DNA of 64,000 nucleotides, taken from positions 558,001-622,000 of the forward strand of contig JAMXBD010000237.1 of assembly GCA_024138025.1 (NCBI GenBank), read 5' to 3'. Positions 46,341 through 59,070 of this stretch are shown in pieces. The notes beneath the pieces are model-generated. The model had not been told where the DNA came from. It did no database searches and worked only from the letters and a program-made list of their open reading frames with translations. A program made the position numbers and the translations under genes. The first letter of the stretch is position 1, and each line of letters begins with the position of its first letter. This DNA is from Combretum micranthum (lineage: Eukaryota > Streptophyta > Magnoliopsida > Myrtales > Combretaceae).

Positions 46341-48553
46341 TAGCCACCACTATAACTCCTCGTTTCCCCACACGAGGAATGGTAGCGAAAAATAAATGTG
46401 ACTCACAATATGTTATGCACAAATCAATTTTAATATTGGTTTATTCAATTATTGTCAAGTTTAAGCAAAGATGACTAAAACAATATTCATCATACCATGG
46501 TAAGAAAACATAAGTTATTCATGGGTTCCTCTTTCGATATACTTAGCTTGTATTCAACAATCATATCATTCAATCATGAATCCAAATCACACAACATTTA
46601 TTCATTTATCTTTTCCTTACTCCCTAGTGCTACTACTTACAAGCACAATCAAGGAAATGTAATTAGTAAGGGATTAACTCACTCCATGATGTTTGCTCCT
46701 AGTCGAAATAATCTTTCGAGAAGGCGATATCGGTTCCTTCTTCACCTAAACAAGATGAAATACCCAAAATGACTCTTTCATAGAATTTCTATTTTGAAGA
46801 TTCTAAATCTATCTTCAATTTGTGGTAAAATCGGGCTTGAATGAAGTTCCAACTTAAAATGGCCATAACTTGCTCATTTTAACTCGAAATTCGCATATTA
46901 TATGTTGTTTTCTACCTACTCGAAAATATCTATTCATTTCTAAGGTTACTTTTACTATAAAAGGTTATTTGGGTCTCCGATTAGAAGGGTTTAGATCTGA
47001 TACGAAAATTCCTTTCTTGAAACACAAAAAAAAAAAAAAATTCTAATATTTCCTTTACTAAGGCTTGTTTAAGTAAAACTCAAATATGTATATTCTTTGA
47101 AAAGAATTACTTATGTATATAAATAGACTCATAGTTTATGCATAAAGCTATTGGTGTTGTCTTCTTTAATTTATTTCCTTAAAATAACTTTTCGTAGTGT
47201 TTTGGAAATTTAGATTTGTTAGACTTTACCTTATGTGGGTGAAATAACTTATAAATTTTTGGATGATCAAAATCTAATATATTATATTTTGATTCTTTAG
47301 TTTAGCAAAAGTGAGTTGAAAATAAAGTTTGGTCTTTTAAGTTCATCTATAAAATTTATTTCTAAGAATTAAAAAATAGAGTTTTCAAAAGTTTTCTTTA
47401 TTAGTACTTGATGAGTTTATTCTTTGAAAATTCATTTTCCTTGTAAATTGATTTTCTTGAAAACTTGTTTAGCTTTTGATTTAGAAAGTTGATAAAAATA
47501 ATACCAAGTTATTATCTATATATCAAGAATTCTTTTGTTATTTGAAAAGGAGATATCTTTAGACTTTAAAGAAACTTCATTTATTAATAGTTTGAGATTT
47601 CATGATGAGTTTACATAAACTTTCAAAAGAGATTTATTTGAAAATATTTTTCCAAGTCTTTGGAAAAAATTTGATCAAATTTTATTCTTTCATCAAAAGA
47701 TTCATTTCTTATTTGGACAACAACTTATTAGCCATGCGTGAATATGATCATGTAGTTTATAAAAGCTAAAAATATCATAAGATAAGGTAATAAAGAACAT
47801 AAGAAATAAATAAGTATAATAATAATTGTCAAGTATTGAGAGCCTTATGTAAACCTCTAAAGTTTTGTAATCGGTTTAGCTTAAATCCTAATGGGAAAGT
47901 CAACCAGAAACCCTAAAGTCAACAAAACTCTAGTTAGACATTATGGTTTGAGTTCGGTGATCCCGTATAAGTGACCCTGAGAAAGTAAGTAAGAGATTAG
48001 TATGTAGAATAGTTCGTAATTACCTAAGAAAGCTTAAAAAGATCAGAATAGTAAAACCGCGAATCGTTTTAAACTCGAACAGATACATTTATTGAAAAAC
48101 GTGTCCCGAGGCTCGCAATAGTAAAAATATTTCAGATATACCATTAGACTAGTAAAAATATAAGGATTTCAAAAATATCGATTTTATAATTTTTCGGTAA
48201 GTAAAAATAACAGATATCATAATTATACGTGTATTTTCTTACTATCGGTACTTTATTAGTCATATCTACTTTACATTACACTATTCACTACTATTCTACA
48301 CTATTCTTTTATCTCTACTTTTTCTAACACCTATTCTTACACTCTATACACCTATTACCTTTACTTTTTACCTTTCCCATAACTTTATTTCACATCTACT
48401 TTACTTATTACTTCATTTAATCAATAAAAAAACAAAATAAAACTCTCTCTTCCCCTCTCCTACATAGTGATCGATGCCCCTCCTTCTCTCTCTCCCTCAT
48501 TTTTATTTCAATTTTTCATTATTTAAATCACACAAAAATTTACTCTCATTTCC

Positions 48554-48561
48554 TATAAATA
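48554..48561 (+). promoter_or_regulatory. TATA box of LTR copy D
   Basis: CCTATAAATACCTCC is followed by a C/T/A-rich leader with CACTTCTTTCACACAA. The outer copy has CCTATAAATACCCCC at 51813-51827 on the minus strand. Conservation between copies of different age supports a promoter. Confidence 0.75.
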
Positions 48562-50504
48562 CCTCCTCATCTTTCACTTCTTTCACACAATTACTACCCA
48601 CAAATTTACTACCAAAACTTTCCAAAAATTTCCTCTTAACACTCTCTCCAAATAATCTCAAACCACCTTCTACAAACACAAAACCTATTCCCACATAATA
48701 CTTTAAAAACTCTCTTCAGGTAAACTTTTCTTTACAAGTTCTTTCTCCCATGTCGTGTAACTTTACATGATCATGGTATGAGTTTGCAAAAACTAAATGT
48801 TATGGAAGCTACACTATATTCACGTATTGTTCTTATTCATGAATATCTATTTATGTTAATGTTGTTATTTTACATTGTTCATATTATTATTATTATTATA
48901 TCTAACTAAGTATTATTATATATCTACATATATATTATTTAGAGTATATAAGCTCACTCGCAATTTATTTATTTTCATGCAAAGTAATTTATTTCTTCCA
49001 TTACGATTTATTTATTTCTTGTTGTTTTAAGACTAGTCTCTAGTCTTAGACTTGTTCTCATCAAGTCAAAACAATTTTTTTTCTCTTTTATTTTATTTAT
49101 TTCTTTTGAGACTAGTCTACTTCTTAGTCCCAAGAGCCTTGAAGAAGTTAAGACTCCCAATACTTGACTTTATTTATTATTTATGTTATTTTTGCTTATT
49201 ATTATTTCTCATAATCATGCTCATTAAGATTGTTGTCCAAATCTTTAAAGCTCCAATAATATTTTGACAAAAAAAGAGATTTTATTATCTAAGAATGGTT
49301 TTATATGAAATATAAATTCTATGGTTTAACAAAAGTAAAGTTATTCTTTTCTAAGTTTTAAGAAGAACTCACTATAATTTTAAAAATTACTTTTGTCTTG
49401 AAAAAGCTTTTTAAATCATTTTTATATTACTTTGTTTTCTTAAAAGAAAATGAATTTTACTAAATTATTTTCATAAAAACATAATATAAGGAAACCCTTT
49501 AAAATGAATATGAGTGTTTTCAAAACCAAGATTTTTCAAATAAATAGTCAAAGAAAACAAATAGGAAAAGTAGCACTAATGTTGAGAATTTAGAAACGAA
49601 GAAATTTATTTTATCAAAAAGTCATTTAGGAAAAGCAGTAAGATGAACATAAAAGTAATTCTTTGAAACAAAAGAATCAAAATATTCATTTCAAGGATTT
49701 ACAAAATGGAATCTTTGTAAATTGTATTTTTCTACACTCATGATTTGTATTGTTTTACTCAAGAAATTTGGTTGGACAACAAACACTTGAGCATGGAAGA
49801 AATATGAGCTATATATCTATGAAAAAGGAATTTTTCAACTACATAGATAACTAAGTATTTATCAAAGCAATTTTTGAATGATTTAATGTTTGAAACAAAT
49901 TGCTTTTGGGATGGGAAAATTCGTGGTGAATCTGATCACCACTATTTCGGAGCCTAAATGATCTAGTATGATGAAAATAGTTTTAGAAATGGATAGATCT
50001 TTTCGAATAGGTAGAAATCGGTTATTATATGCGCAATTCTGAGCTAAAATGACCAAGATATAGCCATTTTAAATTGGAATCATCCTTTATACGAACTTTG
50101 ACGTTCTTATGACATTGTTTTGTCAAAATTCAAGAAAGTCATCAAGAAATATTCATTTTGGGTATTTTCCTTGATTAGGTGATTACAAGGAAGGATATCC
50201 ATGCCCCGAGGATTATTTCGACTAAGTGGAATATGTGAACAACTCATCCGTTTAGAGAAGTATCGACATGGCATCGTAAGTTTATTTCCTTAAAGTGGTT
50301 TACTTGATTGTGCTTGTAGTTTAATCGCATTAGAATTAAGAAAAGAAAAATTGATATGTATGCGAAAAAAAATTGTTGAAAGGATCCTAAGAATATCGAG
50401 GCCAGAATTGATTAAATGTTTGTTTTAGTATAGCACTATATATGTATGAAATTCTATGATCACCTTAAATTTGATAATAATGATGCTATGATATCATTAA
50501 TAAA

Positions 50505-50723
50505 TTGATTCATTCATACCACGAAGTGAGTCACATTACATTTGGTTATTATCCTTGGGTGAGAAGGATGGTAGCTTGGTCGAAAGCAACACTTGGCGGT
50601 TATGATCGAAAGCGATTGCTTGGTGACATGGGATCAAATTCTTGGCGGAAAGTCCGGAAGCATGACTCAAATCTAGTAGACTTAATATGCTTGGCGGTAT
50701 TGATCGAAAGCATAATTTTTTAA
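50505..50723 (+). repeat. Short CTTGGCGG / CGAAAGC repeats in copy D
   Basis: CTTGGCGGTTATGATCGAAA, CTTGGCGGAAAGTCCGGAAG and CTTGGCGGTATTGATCGAAA recur irregularly. A 72-codon open frame crosses the region but is a by-product of the repeat. Confidence 0.6.
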
Positions 50724-51817
50724 CTAAAACTACTCGTTTTAAGGTTTTGTATCACCAAACCCCGAATGGAGGGCATAAATCCATTCAACATAGAGTTCTC
50801 GGAAAACTATATGCCTTGTTTGCCCATGTGTATGTTGCATTTTATTTGTCTGCTTAAATAACTTGTTTAAATTTCATTACACAAGAAGTTTATTTATGGA
50901 AATAATTCTCACTAAGCCTATTAGCTTATACCCCTATAGATATCTTTTGCAGTTTACTTATTTATAGTTGAGGCCGCGTGGACCCTGCAGCCAGGTATTT
51001 TTCTTTTTGGTTAAGGAATTTCTAGATGAAGTTTAATGTTGGATAAGATGTAGACTTCATAGAAATATTCTTGTAGTAGACTATAGTTATTTGTGGTTGG
51101 GAAATGCCCCTAAGATTTGTAAGACTATTATTATGAACTAATGAATATTATGAATCCTCTTTTCTTAATTTGTTATTATAACTTATTAAGCTTCATAATT
51201 CCATGTATGGTCCTCTAAATTTATGAGAACACGCCTTACACTTAATAACGAAACTTCTAGGAATGACTAAGGTTATCATACTTAAGCTTTAATATTGAGT
51301 GTGGCGGACTGTTAACGTTTAAGGTACTCCTTGGGGCGTGACACCTTAGCTTCTTCAAGGCTTCCCGGGATTAAGAATAGACTAGTCCCAAAAGAAAAAG
51401 AAAATTGTTTTGACTTGATGAGGACAAGTCTAAGACTAGAAAGACTAGTCTTAAAGCAACTTGAAAGTAAATAAATTGCAAGAAAAGTAAATAAATTACA
51501 ATAACAAATGAGCTTATATGCTCTAAAAGATATATATAATTATATAGATATATTTAGTTAGATAAACATAAGAACAACATAAAGGAGGAATGGATTTATG
51601 AACAAAAACAATGTATGAACATATTGTTGCTTTCCTAACCTCCATGGGTTTAGAAAACACACACTATGTTCATACTAAGCAAATGAACACATAGAAAGCT
51701 TAGACTATTACCTATAAAGGGAGGAGAATCTAGAAAATTTGAGAGAGCTTTTGGAGAGATTTTGAGAGAGTGTTTGTAATGTATGAAAGGTGTGAAGGAA
51801 ATGGAAGGAAGAGGGGG

Positions 51818-51825
51818 TATTTATA
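51818..51825 (-). promoter_or_regulatory. TATA box of the outer LTR
   Basis: TATTTATA on the plus strand reads TATAAATA on the minus strand, at the place corresponding to the boxes of copies B and D. Confidence 0.7.
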
Positions 51826-52526
51826 GGAAAATGTGGAGGGTAATTTGCGTTAATTAAATAAATGAAAAATAAAACAATTTGTGTGTTGTATGAGGGAGGC
51901 TGGCGCAAATATTAGTGAGAGAGAGAGAAAAATTTTATTTTTTTGTATTTTTGTTAATGAAAAGTAAGATATAGGAGATGTGAAGTTGTATTGGAAATGA
52001 AAATTGTAAGAAAATAGAGATATGGTTGTAAGAGTAGGTTGTAAGAAAAAGTAGAGATAGATAAATGTTGTAGAATAGTAATAAATAGTGTAATGTAAAG
52101 TGGATATGACAATTAAAGTTTCAATAGTAAGGAATTATACGTATAATTGCGATATCTGATATTTTTAGTTACCAAAAAATTATAAAACTGATATTTTTGA
52201 AAACTTTATCTCTTTACGAGTCTAAAGGTATATCCAGAATATTTTTATTATTTCGAACCCCAGGACACACTTTTTGAAAACTGTATTCGATCGGGCTCAA
52301 AACGAATCTCGGTTTAACTAATCCAGAATTTTTAAGCTTTCTCATGTTATTATGAACTATTCCACATATTAATCTCTCACTTACTTACTTAGGGTTATGA
52401 ATACGGGATTACCGAACTTGAACGATTGCTTCTAACTAGGGTTTTGTTGACTTTAGGATTTCCAGTTGACATTCTAATTAAGGTTTAAGCTTAATCGATC
52501 GTAAAACTTTGGGGGTTTACAGTATA

Positions 52527-52895
52527 TCTGAGGTAAGATCAGATAGTTGTTATGTCGCAAATTGTCCAAGGGGTCGAGGCCGAAGTCATTAAGTTGACTC
52601 TAGGTAATACACATAAAGATGCTAGAAATGGCAAATGGATAAATTACATCAAAAGGTATAATATTTGAGGATAAATTCATTTAAGGTATCAAAGTTTTCA
52701 GTAACTAAAAAGAGAAATCTACATTTAAGAATAAATTTATTTAAGGTATTGAAATTTCAAGTAATTGAAAAGACGAGCAAATGTTTTGTAATATGAGTCA
52801 AATAAGATATTTATAATTTACTATTGACAAAAATTAAGGAAACTTAATTAAAAATTAATTAAACGTTGAGACCTTAAGTAAACTTTGTAAAACAT
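52527..52895 (+). other. Sequence right of the outer LTR, possible MULE tail
   Basis: This continues the MULE-containing DNA from 42073 once the outer LTR is removed. It holds two ~60-bp direct repeats: GATAAATTCATTTAAGGTAT (52670) and GAATAAATTTATTTAAGGTAT in slightly changed form (52730). Coding similarity is too weak to call. Confidence 0.3.
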
Positions 52896-54534
52896 TGATA
52901 CCACATAATAAATCTGTTTTACTCTATTCCATTTATAGGAATTTAGGCTTCATTTGATACATTTTTTATAGATTCCTATGAAATATGTTCTTTTATTGTT
53001 CAAATAATGTTTTTTTCGCTCCTAAGATCATAACAACTAGAAATGAAGTGTTTTGAATCAGATTTGAAGCAAGACAACAAAAATTTTGTAGAATAAAACT
53101 TTGTCGAAGTCTATAAAAGACCTACTGGGGCAAAATAACAAGCTAAAACAAGGGCAAAACCCCAGTCGAATCCTCAACACAAGCCACGACCAACACTGAA
53201 ATTCAATGAATAAGTCTCGTTGAGCCCTCAACGAATTCGATGTTATTAGCGGTCGAATTTGGAAAAGAACTTGAGCCTTTGCATAAAAAAAGCCACATAA
53301 TAGATCGAGCCATGGCATTTAAGCAACTCTTGAGCGCTCGATCTTACCCCGCGAAAAGTGACCCTATGAGCTGGCATCCAAGACACGCATGTGAAGATGA
53401 AAATGAATTCTATTATAAAGAATCTGCTACGTCAGCGAATAAAATCATCCTGATTTTTGTGCCTGATCCTATAAATAAATGTGCACGGGCATGTGATATA
53501 TGTGTAGAGTATTTGTAGAGAGTACCTTTTGTAAATTTTTCTAACGTAGAATAGAGAGAGAATTCTTCAGCAAAAGAACTGTTTCTTCTTGCTAAGAAAT
53601 CTCAAAATTTTTTTAGGTAAATTCATTCTAAACCCAAGTTTGTTTTTGCAAGATTCTGTGCTTAATTTATAATTTCATCTTTAATTTCATATTTTTGCTT
53701 AATGTCCGCATCCATGGAGAAATAATCATTTAACTTAGGGTTTGTGAATCTAAGTCCCAAATCATATGACTTCAATGTGTTTTAATGAATATCACTAAGT
53801 ATTTGTAATTAATAGCTAAAACTAAATTTCGTGGGTCTAAATGAGTGATGCACCTTTTAGATTCATGCATGATTTCAACGGAATAGATTGAGATATCATT
53901 CTTTTGAATAGATCCGAGCTACTAATGGAGTTGCTTGTAATCATCTTGAGAGAGGGATAGTGAAACTTTCTCTCACTTATTTTTTTAAAATTCATTAGGT
54001 TGGTTTTAAAACAAAGGAGTTTTAAACTTTATGCGGATTTAGATTGCTGATAACTTGTGAAGAGATTCTGGTAGTTTAATCTAGATCTTGAGTTACTGAC
54101 CTTGAGAAAGGCTTTAACTTACCTTAGTGAATTCGAAAGTGCAAATATACCAGTGAATAACTCTATAAATATGTTAAGAAATCATATAATAAGACTTGGT
54201 GAAGCAATCCCTAAGGCTTTTTCTTGCATTAATAAGCTTATCTTATAATTTGCCCTAAAATATGTATATATGAAATAACCTTAGTGTGACTTTTATTTTT
54301 ATTTATTAATGTTCTATTGAATTTTCTTAGGCTAGATAATAGATAAAAAGTGAGTACAGTAGATACCAAAGATACCTTGGAATACGACATAATATTTTTT
54401 ATACTACTTTTGTAGGTATGCTTTCCTAATGTTGGTAGTTGTGACCGAAATTGAATAGATCTTATTAGCATATTTTACAAATTTTTTACAACTTCAACTT
54501 TATGTTAAATGTTTTTAACCTAACTAAACCGACA
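52896..54534 (+). repeat. 5' LTR of the Athila-like element
   Basis: Landmarks shared with the 3' LTR: TAGGAATTTAGGCTT, CTCCTAAGATCATAA, AAAAGTGACCCTATGAG, CCTATAAATAAA (TATA box at 53470-53477), GAGAGTACCTTTTGTAAATT and AATGTTTTTAACC near the end. The start is uncertain by about 10 bp because of a small insertion (CCACATAATA) relative to the 3' LTR. Confidence 0.85.
53470..53477 (+). promoter_or_regulatory. TATA box of the Athila-like 5' LTR
   Basis: TATAAATA within GATCCTATAAATAAATGTGC. It is conserved in the 3' LTR at 62006-62013 (GATCCTATAAATAAACGTGC). Confidence 0.75.
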
Positions 54535-54968
54535 TGAAGCTCAAAAAGTGAATAGTTTTTTGGTTTCACTTTGTTCTAGTTTTGTTTTTGTGAATATTCT
54601 TCTATTTAAAGTTTTTCTATAAAGATATCTTTATATGTAGCTTTTCTTTTCTTGTTATGAATATCTTTTTCTTTTGGATTTTGTAAATACTTCTAACCTT
54701 TTTTTTTATTATTGTATATGGCCTTTTATCAATTTGTGAACATGCTTGTTTAGTTCTTTTTAGTTTTTTCGTACAGTTCTATTAGTTTAGTTTTCTATAA
54801 TTCTTTAATTATTTCATTCTTTAATTCGTTTATTCTACTACTCTTTTATCTTCTTGTACAATTTTTTTTTTTTTTGTTGTTTTTTATAGTGTTGTTTAGT
54901 TTGTCGTTTGTTTGTGAAACGTAGTATTGTTGTGGACTAAATCTTTAAAAAAATAAAAATGTAGGATT

Positions 54969-56330
54969 ATGACTAGGATCCAATCTCACCCTTTATTCCT
55001 CTTTACTCCAAAACCTCAACATGTAAGACAAGTCAGCAGAAGAGTAGCTAAAGAAGAACAAGGATTTTTCTGGGAAAATATGGCCAATAGGACAGATCCT
55101 GAGAGTGGAGGAGGAGAAATACAAGAGGAGAATAACTCTATAAGAGTGAATCAGCTAAGCACCATGCTAGAATTTTGCAAACCTTCTCTTGATGTGGCTA
55201 ATACTAGCATAACTAGACCCAGGGTTGCTACTAATAATTTTGAGACTAAACCCAACGTGATTCAAATTGTGCAATAGTATGTCCAGTTTGATGGAAGGTA
55301 GGATGAAAACCCAAATAGCCACCTATAGTAGTTTTTAGAGATTTGTGATACTTTTAAAATTAATAGAGTCTTTGATGATGCCATTAGACAAGGTTCTGTC
55401 CTTTTTCCTCGAGAAGCGATGCTAAGAAGTGGCTTAATAGGCTGCCTAAAAACTCTATAACTACCTGGCAGCAAATGGCTGAACATTTTATGAGAAAATA
55501 TTTCCTACCCTCTAGAATAGCTAAACTTAAAGCTGACATAGCTTCATTCCATCAGTTGGAATCTGAAACTTTATATAAAGCTTTTGAAAGATGGAAAGAA
55601 CTGTTAGGTAGATGCTCATATTATGGATTACCTGAATGGACTCAGGTCTAGACTTTCTATAATGGGTTGAACTACAGCACTAGGAAACTCATAGATGCAG
55701 TAGCAGGAACAATAAGTCCCTTGAAGAGTGTTCAAGTTTGTTTGAAGACATAGTCAATAACCACTATCAATCGTCATCTAATAGAGCCAGGAAGGAGAAA
55801 TCTGGAAGTGTGTTTGAGTTAGATGTTGTGATAGCTTTAACTTCTAAAATAGAAGCCTTGACTAAGAAAGTGGACGATTTGAGTATGGGGAATGGCTAGG
55901 TCAATATGGTTGATGGAAATTTTAGGCAAAGTTCTAAGGGTATGACTTTTGAGAGTGCAGAGTTTGTTGGAAATCTCAATGGTCCTAGAAATGATCCTTT
56001 TAGCAATGCTTACAATCCTGGTTGGACGAACCACCCAAATTTCAGGTGGAGTAACAACAATAATTTTCAAAATCCCAATTTTCCTCCACAAAATTTTCAA
56101 AAACAAGGTCAAGGATCATCTATGTCAAATCCAAAATCAGTGTATTTGGAGGAACTTATTCCTCAGTTCATTAAAGCCTCTAAGGCAAAGCAGTAAAGCA
56201 TTGACATTGCATTGAGAAATCATTTTGCGGATATTCATAATTTGGAGACACAATTGGGCTAAATTTCAAAACTCCTCTCAAAAAGACCTTAGGGATCATT
56301 ACTTGTCAACACAGAAGCCAATCTAAGGGA
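54969..56330 (+). pseudogene. Athila-type gag, broken
   Basis: The open start (54969-55277) ends FETKPNVIQIVQ just before the capsid core. Across frames and stops the core reads FLEICDTFKINR, WQQMAEHFMRKYFLPS, LKADIASFHQLESETLYKAF, ERWKELLGRCSYYGLPEWTQ and FYNGLNYSTRKLIDAVAG, the pattern of Athila/Tat gag. The C-terminal part has PFSNAYNPGWTNHPNFRWSN and remnants of the ...GSL..NTEAN.REQ block. Stops near 55275, 55300, 55649 and 55897 inactivate it. Confidence 0.88.
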
Positions 56331-57669
56331 ACAATCCAAGAATTGAGAAAGAGAAAGACTCTTAGGATGATTCATCCTACCTTTCTTTTTGTTGCTGAGG
56401 AAGTTGTTAGATGTTTATGTTTCTTTTTAAAAGACCTTTGTTTCTTATTGTTGATGAATGTTTAGAGCAGAACAAGTGTTTTCCTTGGTGGAATTTGTTT
56501 TCTATTGAATGATTGATGGTTTGTAAAGACTTTAATTAGGTTCTATTGAAACCTGACTTGTTTAATCTGTGAGTAATGATTTTGAAGTTTATGAACGTTA
56601 TTTTTCATAGACTTCTTTGTTTAGATGGATGAATAACAGGGATATGATTAAACTTGTGGGTCAATCGACATTTTATAACTGTTTAAAGTGCTTTATAGGA
56701 GATCTATCTGATAAGTTTGGCCTCAAGCTAAAACTGCGAGATGCAAAGATGAACAAATTTCGATCATAGCTTCAGTCAAGACTTGAGTCGAGCCCTCAAC
56801 TTATGGCCTCAATTATCCTAATTCTTTATTCTTTTTGCAGGTTTTAAATAAAAGCCTGAATTCATGCCCCGATTCTTTTTGTTTTATTCATTCTTTATTC
56901 CTTTAATTGTCCGCGACTTATATTAAAGTCTTGATTATTTAGTTCTTTTTATTCTTTTCTTAATACATATAGCCATAATATAAAGTCGAGTGAAAAACTG
57001 AACCCATGACATGTGTTAATAAAAAAAGATAAATATTATTCATTCTCTCCTTTTCATTACTGCATTAAAAAATTCTTACAAACCCAATAGAAGCTCTCAA
57101 CCTAGATAATCTTGTATTCGTAAAATCACACAAATCATTCATTTTAGTATTTTCAACATCAAACTATTAAGGTAAGCACATTTCTATTCTTTTTTCTTTA
57201 TTTTTGCTGGTTTATCTGAGCTCAAATGATGATATGATATGCGTATTTCTTAGGTTTCAATTTTTACACATTTTTGCTATTTGTTATTTTCGATAGAAAA
57301 TAACTTACTTAATGATAAAAACGAGTTGATATAAATGTTCCATGCACCTTTATAAGTTAGAATTTTAGGTTTTTCAAGTAATCTGTCACAAACTTTGTTG
57401 TGACTCTTGAGCTTCAATGAAGATATGCATGCACTTAGTTTGTTTTGGATTATTTGAAAAAGATAATTATGTTCTTAAATGCAGTAAAATGAAGTTAGTC
57501 ACAAAATTGTGGTTGATATCAATATAAATTCTCTTTGAAAAATTTTTAAACAAAGTGTTCTGAGGCTGTTCTTTGAAAAGACAATTCTATTTTTAAGGTT
57601 TAGGCATATTTCATTTCTTCCTTTCATAATAGAATTCAAACACAACTTATGTTGCTTCCATTATTTTTA
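56331..57669 (+). other. Non-coding internal region where pol is missing
   Basis: No RT, RNase H or integrase motif is visible in any frame. The DNA is T-rich with poly-T/TTCTTT stretches. It runs from the end of gag to the second ORF, whose ATG follows a TTTTTACAG acceptor-like site. Confidence 0.6.
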
Positions 57670-58200
57670 CAGAAATGGCACCTAAAAGATTAAAGCCATA
57701 ACCCTAGAAATAATAGAAAAGGGCTATAGTTGAGTCTAAGCCTACTGTCCAAGTAAGTACCCAACCATAAATCCCAGTAGGACTTAATGCTGAAGATGGG
57801 AAAAACTTAAGATGTTCATGCTTAAGAATTAAATAGTAGAAAATACTTTGTTGAACTAGGATATTTTAAGAATCTTTTGGGATGGTGGAAGATTTTAGGA
57901 AGTATTTTGAACATCCAGCTTAGGAAAGAGTATTTGAAATCAAGGAAGAAGTCTTTGGTGGAGTAACCATAGCCTTTATGGCTAGTTTTAGAACTGGATT
58001 CAAGGTGCCAGATTTGAGTGACTATGTGCATTTCTTTGAATTTGGAGACTTAGGATAGTGAGCATGAGGCAGGTTATGGCCACCATGGATCTGTATGAGG
58101 AAGAAGAAGTCCTAAAAAAATTGAGGGCAGATTTGTACCCTCTAAGACTACTGCATCAAATTTCAAGAATTCCAGTGCTAGAATGCTGCACTACTTGCTT
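57670..58200 (+). pseudogene. Second Athila-like ORF, first part
   Basis: After TTATTTTTACAGAA an ATG opens MAPKRLKP and is soon stopped. Later islands include RKYFVELGYFKNLLGWW and MRQVMATMDLYEEEEVLKK. In Athila elements a separate 3' (env-like or unknown) ORF often begins at a splice acceptor, and this arrangement fits, but the protein is too decayed to name. Confidence 0.45.
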
Positions 58201-58202
58201 AG

Positions 58203-58915
58203 ACATAGGTGTGGTTCGGTTTCGAATCGGGAATCGGACTGGAACCGTCACGGGCGATTCTAGAACCTGAACCGGGTTGGTTAACCGGTTCCAAAACTAG
58301 CTACGGAACCCCGGTTTCACAGTTCCTAAGTGGTTTTTTGGCTTAGAACCAGTGGAACTGTCGTTCCACCTAGTTCCATTAAAAAATAAAAAATAATATT
58401 AAATATATAATCATTAGTATTTAAATTATTTCATATAAATAGTAAAATTTATTACTTATTCACAATATTTAATATGTTATTATCAATAACACAAATAAAC
58501 ATAGTTTAAAATCATATATAATTAGTTTAATTAAACTTCTCCTAAAAGCAAAATTCATTTTCTTAGTAGTGTAAGACTATTTTTTACAATGTAATTTTCT
58601 TTTTATCTTATAGAGTATTTTACAATATCATAGTACTAACTATAATTGATATTGAATGTGTTTGTATACATATAAATGTACATTCTAATTTTTTTTTATA
58701 AATTTTGTTAAATAATTTCATACTTTTAGATTCAATAATTACTTTGAATTTAAAATTTATTTTATGTAATATACGGAAATAAAGATGAAAATATAATGAA
58801 TCATGAATCATGAATCATGAGATGATATAAGATGAGTTTAAGGTCAAAACAAGTAAGTTGTAAAGGTTTAAGTTTGATTGTAGAATGAATATTAAAGTTT
58901 GGATTTCTACAATTT
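58203..58915. mobile_element. hAT-like insertion, right end unresolved
   Basis: TAGGTGTGGTTCGGTTTCG begins abruptly inside coding remnants and is followed by ACCGGTTCC/GGTTCGGTTT-type repeats and about 500 bp of very AT-rich DNA, a composition typical of hAT MITEs. A matching inverted right end and 8-bp duplication were not found. A TGAATCA repeat lies near 58800. Confidence 0.4.
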
Positions 58916-59070
58916 TTGGCAGATGCTACGCCGCCTCCTGGAGAATCTACGTCGCCGGTGTAGATACGATGTAGGAAGGGAACAGTAATGTTTTTCTTTA
59001 TGCTGGGAGGAATGCCGCCAGTGTATGCAAGGGTTTCTCTTAACGCCGGCTATGAATGCCACCGGCGTAG

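Larger units (their letters stand above)
47848..51343 (+). mobile_element. Solo LTR, copy D, nested in the outer LTR
   Basis: 3,496 bp, starting TGTAAACCTCTAAAG and ending GGTACTCCTTGGGGCGTGACA. CCTTA flanks it at 47843-47847 and 51344-51348, a perfect 5-bp duplication. Removing it restores the outer LTR sequence seamlessly. Its first ~1.3 kb is an inverted relative of 51349-52521, because the outer copy is reversed. No internal retrotransposon sequence is present. Confidence 0.92.
42079..52521 (-). mobile_element. Outer solo LTR (~3.4 kb) split by two younger copies
   Basis: Three separated pieces, 42079-42317, 45843-47847 and 51349-52521, join into one 3,417-bp LTR in minus orientation. 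Plus-strand ends are TGTCACGTCCCGG and GGGGGTTTACA, so the minus strand starts TGTAAACCCCC and ends CCGGGACGTGACA. The flanks are GTATA at 42074-42078 and 52522-52526, a perfect 5-bp duplication in the MULE sequence. When the two insertions are removed, reading order matches the inner copies: GCCTTGAAGAAG...TTAAG...CAATACTTGAC across the first gap, and ATGCCCTAAGA.ATTGTAAGA across the second. A 27-bp minisatellite lies inside at 46267. Confidence 0.88.

Noticed and set aside
42079..52521. A single 10.4-kb fold-back or composite transposon made of alternating inverted halves
   Set aside because: Target duplications CATTC and CCTTA plus the seamless rejoining of the outer LTR show two separate insertions into one LTR.
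54238..54471. Minus-strand 77-residue frame in the Athila 5' LTR
   Set aside because: It has no protein-like features and lies inside an LTR.
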